Below, piece after piece: positions 1 through 5,543 of a DNA stretch of 10,236 nucleotides. The DNA is from Lachnoclostridium sp. (GTDB lineage: Bacteria > Bacillota_A > Clostridia > Lachnospirales > Lachnospiraceae), in contig SVDR01000074.1 in NCBI GenBank assembly GCA_015057755.1, forward strand, positions 1 to 10,236, read 5' to 3'. Positions within the stretch are counted from its first letter, which is position 1, and every line of letters starts with the position of its first letter. The notes beneath the pieces were generated by a model. It saw only the letters and a program-made list of their open reading frames with translations, was not told the DNA's origin and searched no databases. A program made the position numbers and the translations under genes.

Positions 1-126
1 TTCCAATTTCGTCGAAGAGATGCTTTTGGTATTTCCAAAACTTAATTACATAATATACCGCCCATGCATTTTTATACTTAAATATGCATGGGCTATTTGT
101 AGCTTTTTACTTTGTCTACAGTCTGA
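1..126. other. Upstream flank with a 10-bp inverted repeat
   Basis: No gene can be supported here. Frame 1 is open from the window edge to a TAA at 43-45 and could be the last 14 codons of a gene entering from the left, but it is too short to recognise. A perfect 10-bp inverted repeat follows: GCCCATGCAT at 60-69 and ATGCATGGGC at 84-93, with a 14-nt AT-rich loop. It is followed by a T-rich stretch near 104-109, so it may be a weak terminator for whatever lies upstream. Confidence 0.35.
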
Positions 127-160
127 AAGAACCCCCTGTCATGCGACAGGGGGTTCTTTT
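127..160 (+). terminator. Strong intrinsic terminator
   Basis: A perfect 14-bp stem (127-140 pairing with 145-158) with a GC-rich centre (CCCCC/GGGGG) closes a 4-nt ATGC loop. It runs into TTTT at 157-160. The reverse strand also shows a short T-rich tail, so it may work in both directions. It insulates the ROK gene from upstream transcription. Confidence 0.85.
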
Positions 161-342
161 CACAAATACTAAAAGGGGGATGTAAGGGTTCTATGTGTAG
201 CTAGACTACAATGTTTTGATCTTATGGCTATAGTATAACGCATAAATGTGACAGAAATATGGAAAATGTCTAAAAGAAAAATAAAATTTCGAAAGAATTT
301 GGGACTAAAAATGAAGAAAACTTTCAAAAATTATGAAGACGA

Positions 343-351
343 TGTTATAAT
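343..351 (+). promoter_or_regulatory. Extended -10 promoter for the ROK kinase
   Basis: TGT followed by TATAAT (346-351) forms an extended -10 element 44 nt before the ATG at 395. The 17-nt-spaced -35 position (323-328, TTCAAA) matches the consensus at only four of six bases, as is usual when an extended -10 is present. The 161-342 stretch between terminator and promoter is AT-rich, and I see nothing else defined in it. Confidence 0.6.
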
Positions 352-394
352 GAAAGACAATAGCAGAAAACGACAGGAATGACGAAGGGAAGTC

Positions 395-1381
395 ATGGTT
401 ATGAAATATGGAATTGGTATCGATATCGGAGGAACCAAGTGTTCCGTGGTCAGTGCAGATCTGGATAGCATAACATTGGATCCGAAAACAGATTTTTTGA
501 CAAAACAGGTATTTGAGACAGATGTATTCGATTATCAGAAGATGATCGGATTGTTCTGTGGCTGCATTGATGAGATTCTGGCAGCACACGCAGGGACTGC
601 GGATGAACTGGCCGGAATTGGAATCAGCTGCGGAGGTCCTCTCGACTCAAAACGGGGAATTATTCAGTGTCCGCCCAATCTTCCGGGCTGGGATGAGGTA
701 CATATCTGTGATGTATTAAAGGAAAAATACGGCTGTCGGGTGGTTCTGGAAAATGACGCCAACGCCTGCGGCGTGGCGGAATGGAGATTTGGAGCCGCCA
801 AAGGATGTAGAAACGTGATTTTCCTGACCTTTGGAACGGGTCTTGGTGCGGGATTGATCTTAGATGGAAAATTATACAGCGGAACGAATGATATGGCAGG
901 TGAAGTCGGTCATATCCGGCTGTTTGATTATGGTCCGGTCGGTTATGGAAAAGCGGGCTCATGGGAAGGCTTTTGCAGCGGAGGCGGAATCGCGCAGTTA
1001 GCAAAGATGAAGCTGACAGAAGCGCTTCAGCAGAATATGCTTCCTGCATGGTGTCCATCTGCAGCAGATATTGAGAATGTAACTGCGAAAACCGTGGCAC
1101 TGGCAGCCCAGGAAGGCGATGGACTGGCAAAAGAAATATACCAGGAGAGCGGACGTGCGCTTGGGCGTGGTCTCTCGATTCTGATCGACATCCTCAATCC
1201 GGAGAGGATCGTGATCGGAAGCATTTATCAGCGAGCGGAGCATTTGCTGGCTCCTTACGCGGAAGAAGAAATTCGAAAGAATGCGCTGTGGCGGTCTGCT
1301 GAGGTGTGCAAGGTTGTTCCTGCCAAACTTGCGGACGGAATCGGAGATTATGCAGCCATTTCTCTGATCGCAGAATCATAA
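395..1381 (+). CDS. ROK-family sugar kinase, variant lacking the zinc cysteines
   Basis: A 328-aa protein of the ROK family: glucokinase, fructokinase and N-acetylhexosamine kinase relatives that phosphorylate sugars with ATP in the cytoplasm. Visible motifs are the phosphate loop DIGGTK (10-15), the sugar-binding/catalytic ENDANA (119-124, catalytic Asp 121 expected), the second phosphate motif FGTGLGAG (146-153), and GEVGH (169-173). Classical ROK kinases follow this His with a CxCGxxGC zinc site. Here the stretch reads GPVGYGKAGSWEGFCSGGG (180-198) with a single Cys, so zinc is probably not bound in the usual way. The substrate is unassigned. It has its own promoter, a terminator follows, and it has no sugar-transport neighbour in the window. 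ATG 401 is an alternative start: the AGGGA at 386-390 is 4 nt from ATG 395 and 10 nt from ATG 401. ROK membership is secure; ROK repressors are excluded because there is no N-terminal DNA-binding domain. Confidence 0.93.
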   Translation: MVMKYGIGIDIGGTKCSVVSADLDSITLDPKTDFLTKQVFETDVFDYQKMIGLFCGCIDEILAAHAGTADELAGIGISCGGPLDSKRGIIQCPPNLPGWDEVHICDVLKEKYGCRVVLENDANACGVAEWRFGAAKGCRNVIFLTFGTGLGAGLILDGKLYSGTNDMAGEVGHIRLFDYGPVGYGKAGSWEGFCSGGGIAQLAKMKLTEALQQNMLPAWCPSAADIENVTAKTVALAAQEGDGLAKEIYQESGRALGRGLSILIDILNPERIVIGSIYQRAEHLLAPYAEEEIRKNALWRSAEVCKVVPAKLADGIGDYAAISLIAES

Positions 1382-1397
1382 ATGTTAGAAATAAGAA

Positions 1398-1432
1398 TCC
1401 CCGGCTCACGAATTGTGGACCGGGGAGTTTTT
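1398..1432. terminator. Terminator between convergent genes
   Basis: TCCCCGG (1398-1404) pairs with CCGGGGA (1420-1426). After one C/A mismatch, TCAC (1406-1409) pairs with GTGG (1415-1418, one wobble). On the + strand the stem is followed by GTTTTT; on the - strand it is followed by TTCTTATTT. Its position between the ROK gene (+) and the AEC gene (-) fits a shared bidirectional terminator. Confidence 0.8.
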
Positions 1433-1442
1433 ATGTACGGGA

Positions 1443-2384
1443 TTAGATCAGTCCCACGGACTTCATAAAGAAGATCCAGAGGAATAAGGTAAAGGTTGCA
1501 GCGACCGTACTGATCACGACGAATTCGCCTGCCAGTTCACCGTCACCGCCCATGTTCTGGGCCATCGGATAGGAAGCTGCAGCGACCGGAGTTCCGTAAA
1601 CGGCAACGAGGAGGAATAATTCCAGCTCGCGAAGTCCGACCATGTAGCCGAGGCTCAGCATGATCGCCGGGAGAACCAGAAGCTTAAAGCCGAGTGTCGG
1701 GATCAGGTATTTCAGGTTCTTATGGATCGCATTAAACTGTAAAGTACCGCCAAGAACAAACAGTGCCAGCGGAGAAGTCATGTTGGAAAATTCGGAAATC
1801 GGTTTTATCAGGCTGGACGGCACTTTGATCTGTAAGAAGAAAAATACCAGACCGACAACCGCACCCTGCAGCAGCGGATTTTTCAGTACATTGAGGAAGA
1901 TTGCCTTCGGGTCTGCTTTTCCGTCGGTGTTGAACATTTCCAGAATGACAACGGATGTGGTGTTGTAAATGGTAACAACGACCGTGATCAGCATGGCAGC
2001 GACGGAAGATGCATAGTCACCGAACACAGACAGCGTCAGCGGAAGTCCGAAGAGGATAAAATTGCTTCGGAAGATCGCCTGAATGATAACGCCGCGTTTT
2101 GGATTTTCTTTTACAATACGCGGGATCACGAGTACAAGGATTGCCTCCAGGATCAAAATGCTCGCACCTGTAAAGATCATCAGGATCGGGCGCGGAAGGT
2201 CTGTCGGATCTGCCTTGTAAATGTTGTAAAATGTCATAAACGGGTAGAAGAGCCGGAAGACCATCTTATTTAACTTCTGAAGAAATTCCTCCGAGACCAC
2301 ACCCTTGATCTTAGCGGTGTAGCCAAAGGTAATGTAAAAGAGAAACGGAATGACCGCATTCATTGCGACGAGAAAACTTTCCAT
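1443..2384 (-). CDS. AEC-family membrane transporter (auxin efflux carrier-like)
   Basis: A 313-aa, strongly hydrophobic protein of the AEC family (Mem_trans domain), normal length for bacterial members. The family carries organic anions or amino acids across the cytoplasmic membrane; known bacterial substrates include malate and other carboxylates. The sequence shows alternating hydrophobic helices along the whole chain, a polar RSNFILFGLPL motif (106-117), KNPLLQG (168-174), SPLALFVLGGTL (204-215), and a C-terminal GTPVAAASYPMAQNMGGD segment (264-281) typical of the second half of these carriers. AAGG precedes the ATG at 2384 by a normal distance (2391-2397 region). It is transcribed away from the threonine ammonia-lyase gene, and shared regulation is plausible because the intergenic region holds a palindrome. 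The substrate is not deducible; threonine, 2-oxobutyrate or a related carboxylate is an inference from position only. Confidence 0.9.
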   Translation of the reverse strand: MESFLVAMNAVIPFLFYITFGYTAKIKGVVSEEFLQKLNKMVFRLFYPFMTFYNIYKADPTDLPRPILMIFTGASILILEAILVLVIPRIVKENPKRGVIIQAIFRSNFILFGLPLTLSVFGDYASSVAAMLITVVVTIYNTTSVVILEMFNTDGKADPKAIFLNVLKNPLLQGAVVGLVFFFLQIKVPSSLIKPISEFSNMTSPLALFVLGGTLQFNAIHKNLKYLIPTLGFKLLVLPAIMLSLGYMVGLRELELFLLVAVYGTPVAAASYPMAQNMGGDGELAGEFVVISTVAATFTLFLWIFFMKSVGLI

Positions 2385-2418
2385 AATAATGCCTTTCTTA
2401 AAAAATATCTTTTTCTAT

Positions 2419-2447
2419 ACTCTACCACTATGAGCGAAAAATGTCTA
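2419..2447 (-). promoter_or_regulatory. Candidate promoter for the AEC gene
   Basis: Read on the minus strand, TAGACA (2442-2447) and TAGAGT (2419-2424) are separated by exactly 17 nt and lie 35 nt before the ATG. The -35 box matches the consensus at five of six positions and the -10 box at four of six. Spacing supports it, but the -10 box is mediocre. Confidence 0.45.
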
Positions 2448-2485
2448 ATAGGAAAATGATGATAGGAGTAATAAGCGGCAGAATC

Positions 2486-2504
2486 TGTAAAATTGTATTT
2501 TACA
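2486..2504. promoter_or_regulatory. Palindromic operator candidate over the tdcB-like -35 box
   Basis: TGTAAAAT (2486-2493) and ATTTTACA (2497-2504) are perfect 8-bp inverted repeats with a 3-nt centre. The right arm contains the whole -35 box TTTACA (2499-2504). A dimeric regulator bound here would compete with RNA polymerase for the lyase promoter. The site also lies about 40 bp upstream of the candidate AEC promoter. The regulator is unknown and no regulator gene lies in the window. Confidence 0.6.
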
Positions 2505-2527
2505 ACCGCTAAGAACTGCGGTATGAT
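2499..2527 (+). promoter_or_regulatory. Promoter of the threonine ammonia-lyase gene
   Basis: TTTACA (2499-2504), a 17-nt spacer, then TATGAT (2522-2527): five of six consensus matches in each box. The predicted transcript starts near 2534, about 27 nt before the ATG. A short CCGC/GCGG inverted repeat (2506-2509, 2518-2521) sits inside the spacer. Confidence 0.8.
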
Positions 2528-2560
2528 AGGTTAGAAGTACTATGAGGGGAGGATCAACTG

Positions 2561-3526
2561 ATGAGTTTTACAGTTGAGACAGTAAAAGAAGCAAGAGAAC
2601 GAATTCGTGATTATGTGACAGAAACTCCGCTCCTTCGAATGGAGGCGCTTGATGCTTTTTTAGGTTGTCAGGTATATCTGAAACTGGAAAATATGCAGAA
2701 GATCGGCGCATTTAAGTTCCGCGGAGCGATGAATAAGATTCAGAAACTGACGGAAGAAGAGCTTGCGCGCGGTATTGTGGCAGCATCTTCCGGAAATCAT
2801 GGCAAGGCGATCGCCTACGGTGCAAAGATGAAAGGTGCGAAGGCGACGATCATTATGCCGAACACAGCACCTAAGATGAAGGTTGAGGCGATCAAGGCGC
2901 TCGGCGCAGAAGTGATTTCCTGCGATGCGGCAGAGCGTTTTGAGGTTGCTGCGAAGGTGTGTGAGGAAAGAGGCAGCACGATGGTTCCTCCGTACGATGA
3001 TTACGATGTTATGGCAGGTCAGGGTACGCTCGGTCTTGAGATTATGGAACAGTGTCCGGAACTTGATATGGTGGTGGTTCCGGCCAGCGGCGGCGGTCTG
3101 ATCGGCGGTGTGTCTACGGCGATCAAGGGCGTAAATGCAGATGTGAAAGTGATCGGTGCAGAACCGTCTGTTCTTCCGAGATACAGTGTCAGTCTGGAAA
3201 AAGGAGAACCGACTATGGTTCCGATGCCGGAGATAAAGTCTGTGGCGGATGCACTCGTTTCCAACCGTCCGGGTCTCAAGTGTTTCCCGGTGGTTCGTGA
3301 CCATGTGGATGGATTTGCGGCAGTTGAAGATATCTATATGTTAAAAGCCATGAAGATGCTTTTGATGGAAGGAAAGATTCTGGCGGAGCCGTCCTCCTGC
3401 ATCGGAATGGGTGCTGTGATGCAGGGCAGTATTTCCGTCAATCCGGAAGATAAAGTATGTTTTGTGATCTCAGGAGGAAACCTTGGATTTGAGCAGTTAG
3501 AGCTGTTGGGAGGCGTGAATTACTAA
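2561..3526 (+). CDS. tdcB: Threonine ammonia-lyase (threonine/serine dehydratase), short form
   Basis: A 321-aa fold-type II PLP enzyme expected to deaminate L-threonine to 2-oxobutyrate and ammonia, and probably L-serine to pyruvate. GAFKFRGA (49-56) supplies the PLP lysine K52. SSGNHGKA (76-83) is the substrate/cofactor loop, SGGGLIGG (176-183) the glycine-rich phosphate-binding loop, and SGGN (304-307) the C-terminal pyridine-contact region. The length matches the biodegradative TdcB class, and there is no C-terminal ACT-like regulatory domain, so isoleucine feedback as in biosynthetic IlvA is not expected. GAGGGGAGG (2544-2552) sits 8 nt before the ATG. The two downstream membrane-protein genes follow closely on the same strand, and an AEC carrier is divergent, which fits a degradative or overflow role. 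Serine racemase and dedicated serine dehydratase are related alternatives; tdcB versus ilvA naming is a judgement from length. Confidence 0.9.
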   Translation: MSFTVETVKEARERIRDYVTETPLLRMEALDAFLGCQVYLKLENMQKIGAFKFRGAMNKIQKLTEEELARGIVAASSGNHGKAIAYGAKMKGAKATIIMPNTAPKMKVEAIKALGAEVISCDAAERFEVAAKVCEERGSTMVPPYDDYDVMAGQGTLGLEIMEQCPELDMVVVPASGGGLIGGVSTAIKGVNADVKVIGAEPSVLPRYSVSLEKGEPTMVPMPEIKSVADALVSNRPGLKCFPVVRDHVDGFAAVEDIYMLKAMKMLLMEGKILAEPSSCIGMGAVMQGSISVNPEDKVCFVISGGNLGFEQLELLGGVNY

Positions 3527-3531
3527 AAAAC

Positions 3532-3555
3532 AGGGCTGGGAATTTCCACGGCCCT
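3532..3555 (+). other. Intercistronic hairpin after the lyase gene
   Basis: AGGGCTG (3532-3538) pairs with CGGCCCT (3549-3555), and GG/CC continues the stem across a single bulged A around a 5-nt loop. It starts 6 nt after the stop codon. Only three Ts follow, so it is a poor terminator on the + strand. It may stabilise the upstream message or dampen read-through into the YczE-like genes. Confidence 0.4.
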
Positions 3556-3579
3556 TTGAAAGGAAAAAGAAAAATAAAT

Positions 3580-4269
3580 ATGGAAAACAAAGAAACTTTA
3601 GGACAATTTTTTCTGGGCCGTGCGAAACGTTCTGTGATTGCAGCCATCGGACTTCTGATGTATGCGGTAGGCGTATATTTTCAGCTGCAGGCTGATCTGG
3701 GAATGCAGCCATGGCAGGCAATGCGTCTTGGTCTGGCCAACCAGTTACATGTTTCGTTTGGTACAGTCAGTATCGCCATGTCCCTGGTCCTGATCGTGAT
3801 CGACATATTCTTGAAACAGAAGATTGGTCTCGGAACTTTTTTAGATGCATTTTTGGTTGGAGTTGGCATGGATATCTGTATCTATTTGGATTTCCTTCCG
3901 GTGCAGACAAATCTGTTCTTCCAGGTCTTCTGGATTGCTGCAGGAATGGTTGTTTGCGCGTTTGGCCAGTGGCTTTATATGACAACCGCATTATGCTGCG
4001 GTCCGGTGGATTCCTTCCTGCTGGGAATTGGACAATTATTCCCGAATATATCCATCGGAAAGGTAAATTTTGGAATCTTGGCAGTGGTCCTTGCAATCTG
4101 TGTAGTATTAAAGAGTCCATTGGGAATTGGTACAGTGATCACCGTAGTTTTTACAGGATTTATCATGGATGCAGTGTTTGCATTTGTTAAATTCAAACCT
4201 CGAAAGGTTGTTCATGAAGGCTTGTTCGAAACAGCGGCTGTATTTATGAACGCGATCAAGAAAAATTAG
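3580..4269 (+). CDS. YczE/YyaS-family integral membrane protein, copy 1
   Basis: A 229-aa polytopic membrane protein of the poorly characterised YczE/YyaS group, with about five to six hydrophobic segments. Family motifs seen: GMQPWQAM (41-48), IGLGTFLDAFLVGVGMD (82-98), GQWLYM (129-134), CGPVDSFLLGIG (140-151) and PLGIGT (180-185). The N- and C-terminal halves look like diverged repeats of each other. The ATG at 3580 is preferred: the in-frame TTG at 3556 would place AAAGGA (3559-3564) inside the gene rather than before it, although the gap to ATG 3580 is somewhat long (15 nt). It lies 53 bp after the lyase gene with no strong terminator between, and 41 bp before its paralogue, so one transcript is likely. 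The molecular function is unknown. YczE in Bacillus is linked genetically to secondary-metabolite production, but nothing here points to that role. Transport is an inference from topology and context. Confidence 0.85.
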   Translation: MENKETLGQFFLGRAKRSVIAAIGLLMYAVGVYFQLQADLGMQPWQAMRLGLANQLHVSFGTVSIAMSLVLIVIDIFLKQKIGLGTFLDAFLVGVGMDICIYLDFLPVQTNLFFQVFWIAAGMVVCAFGQWLYMTTALCCGPVDSFLLGIGQLFPNISIGKVNFGILAVVLAICVVLKSPLGIGTVITVVFTGFIMDAVFAFVKFKPRKVVHEGLFETAAVFMNAIKKN

Positions 4270-4310
4270 TGAGAAAAGATACAAACAGATGCGTCTGTGA
4301 AAGGAGTAGT

Positions 4311-4997
4311 ATGAAAAACACAGAAACATTTACACAATTTTTATTAAACCGCATTGGAAGAAGCTTATTTGCGGTGGTGGGACTTTTGGTATTTGCCCTC
4401 GGTTCCTATTTTCAGATTCAGGCAAACTTTGGCATGTCTCCGTGGAACTCCCTCAGCCAGGGTATTTCCATGAACTATCCGATCACCTTTGGTACAGCTA
4501 ATATCATCATTTCATTTATTATCATTTTAATTGATATTTTGATGAGAGAGCCGATCGGTATCGGAACGATTTTAAATGCGATCATCATTGGCGCCGGTAC
4601 AGATGTATTCCTTGCGATCGGATTTCTTCCGCAGCAGACAAGCTTTATCGGAAAGTTCCTGGTTCTGATGGCAGGTATCGTTATCACATGCTTTGGCCAG
4701 TTCCTTTACATGAAAGCCTGCCTGAGCTGTGGTCCGCGTGATTCTCTTCTCGTAGGTCTCGGAAAGAAGTTCCCGAAGGTAAAAATCGGTTATGTAAACA
4801 TGGCACTTCTTGCTATGGTGCAGATCGTTTGTTTCATCCTCGGAAGCCCGGTTGGTCTTGGAACGATCATTTGTGTGTTTGGTACAGGTACGATCACCAA
4901 TATCGTATTCGGTTTCCTGAAATTCGAACCGCGTGCCCTGAAGCATGAGAGTATTATCGATACCATTGCGGCAGGTAAGAAGGCGTTAGAGAAATAA
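4311..4997 (+). CDS. YczE/YyaS-family integral membrane protein, copy 2 (tandem paralogue)
   Basis: A 228-aa protein that aligns without gaps to copy 1 over nearly its entire length, at roughly 40-45% identity by hand count. This is an old tandem duplication, not a recent one. Shared motifs: GMSPWNSL (41-48), PIGIGT (81-86), GQFLYM (129-134), CGPRDSLLVGLG (140-151), PVGLGT (180-185) and KFEPR (204-208). The start is the ATG at 4311, preceded by AAAGGAG (4300-4306). An in-frame GTG at 4269 overlaps the upstream stop and lacks comparable support. Two members of different sequence but equal length may form a heteromer, as paired small membrane proteins often do; this is an inference. The gene ends 2 bp before palindromic element A, which probably supplies or disturbs its 3' end. 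No function is known. Confidence 0.87.
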   Translation: MKNTETFTQFLLNRIGRSLFAVVGLLVFALGSYFQIQANFGMSPWNSLSQGISMNYPITFGTANIIISFIIILIDILMREPIGIGTILNAIIIGAGTDVFLAIGFLPQQTSFIGKFLVLMAGIVITCFGQFLYMKACLSCGPRDSLLVGLGKKFPKVKIGYVNMALLAMVQIVCFILGSPVGLGTIICVFGTGTITNIVFGFLKFEPRALKHESIIDTIAAGKKALEK

Positions 4998-4999
4998 AT

Positions 5000-5237
5000 G
5001 TGGATTTCATTGAGTAAATAAAATAGCATATCTGTAGAAAAAACCATACTATCTCCAAATACGGTTGACTACCTTTACTTCGATGCGATTTTATCCGACT
5101 GTAATCGGTCGCGATAACAGCGTTTGCGACCTTTGTACAGTCGAAAATCTTTCGAAGCGCAGTCGTCCAACCTATCATTGGAGATATGTATGGTTTTTTC
5201 TATCAGATACTATATTTATTTACCAATATAAATCCAC
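5000..5237 (-). mobile_element. Palindromic MITE-like element A
   Basis: A 238-bp imperfect palindrome bounded by GTGGATTT (5000-5007) and AAATCCAC (5230-5237). The ~60-bp arms pair almost throughout, including a TAGAAAAAACCATAC block (5035-5049) matched by its reverse complement on the right. The inner core (5063-5172) forms four stacked helices: CTTCGA/TCGAAG (5078-5083, 5152-5157), GATTTT/AAAATC (5087-5092, 5144-5149), CGACTGTA/TACAGTCG (5096-5103, 5136-5143) and GGTCGC/GCGACC (5107-5112, 5126-5131). They close a 13-nt loop at 5113-5125. Loop polarity puts this copy on the minus strand relative to element B. No transposase and no credible reading frame lies inside. No clear target-site duplication was found. 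It begins 2 bp after a stop codon. Identification as a non-autonomous mobile element is inferred from the second copy and the terminal repeats. Confidence 0.7.
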
Positions 5238-5291
5238 TTGTATTTTACAAACCATCAATTTCCAGTTCTTTCGTGGATTTGCGGTTAATAT
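5238..5291. other. 54-bp AT-rich spacer between the two elements
   Basis: It contains TTGTATTTTA at 5238-5247, repeated directly at 5292-5301 where element B begins, and an isolated GTGGATTT at 5273-5280 identical to the element termini. The latter may be an older end or a remnant, giving an alternative left boundary of 5273 for element B. No gene is visible. Confidence 0.5.
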
Positions 5292-5527
5292 TTGTATTTT
5301 ATTTAGTGGATAATATAAAGTTCTGATAGAAAATCCCATACTATACTCAAATCTTTGGCTAAACGACTGCGCTTCACAAGTTTTGCGCCCTTACAGAGGA
5401 CGCAAACGTTTTTATCGCGTCCGTCGTAAGGGCGGATAAAACGCTGTGAAGCAAAGGCAGTCAGCCTAATTTGAGATAGTATGGGATTTTCTATCAGAAC
5501 TTTATATTATTACTAAATAAAATCCAC
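5292..5527 (+). mobile_element. Palindromic MITE-like element B
   Basis: A 236-bp palindrome of the same family as element A. The right end is AAATCCAC (5520-5527); the left end is degenerate (TTGTATTT, with two mismatches to GTGGATTT). Arms share TTCTGATAGAAAATCCCATA (5321-5340) with its perfect inverse near 5480-5499. The core (5357-5466) stacks GGCT/AGCC, GCTTCACA/TGTGAAGC (5371-5378, 5445-5452), TTTT/AAAA, CGCCCTTAC/GTAAGGGCG (5386-5394, 5426-5434) and GGACGC/GCGTCC (5398-5403, 5417-5422). The 13-nt loop is at 5404-5416 and differs from the loop of A at only two bases (AAACG, variable CTG or TTT, TTATC). It ends 16 bp before the stop codon of the convergent deacylase gene, so both neighbouring transcripts would run into palindromes. 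Confidence 0.7.
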
Positions 5528-5543
5528 CTATATGCCAATACCG

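Noticed and set aside
1..45. C-terminal tail of an upstream gene in frame 1
   Set aside because: Only 14 codons are visible, with no recognisable motif. It cannot be told apart from chance.
262..275. AAAATGTCTAA shared between 263-273 and the AEC promoter region near 2439-2449
   Set aside because: Short and AT-rich. At 2442-2447 it is explained as the minus-strand -35 box, and no matching -10 was found for the copy near 265.
3556..3579. TTG start for the first YczE-like gene
   Set aside because: It would put the purine-rich ribosome-binding region inside the gene, and the paralogue aligns from the ATG at 3580.
4954..5178. 74-codon minus-strand frame across the end of copy 2 and element A
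   Set aside because: It overlaps a well-supported gene and palindrome arms, with no credible start.
2493..5250. 13-nt match TTGTATTTTACAA between the operator (2493-2505) and the element spacer (5238-5250)
   Set aside because: AT-rich, and it lacks the full 8-bp inverted repeat at the second site. Treated as chance unless a regulator motif search shows otherwise.
5065..5313. 82-codon open frame on the + strand within the palindromic region
   Set aside because: It runs through element A, the spacer and into element B without a ribosome-binding site, and its sequence is dictated by the inverted repeats. Not a gene.
5000..5527. CRISPR array
   Set aside because: There are only two large palindromic units in opposite orientation. 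No short direct repeats with regular spacers and no cas genes.
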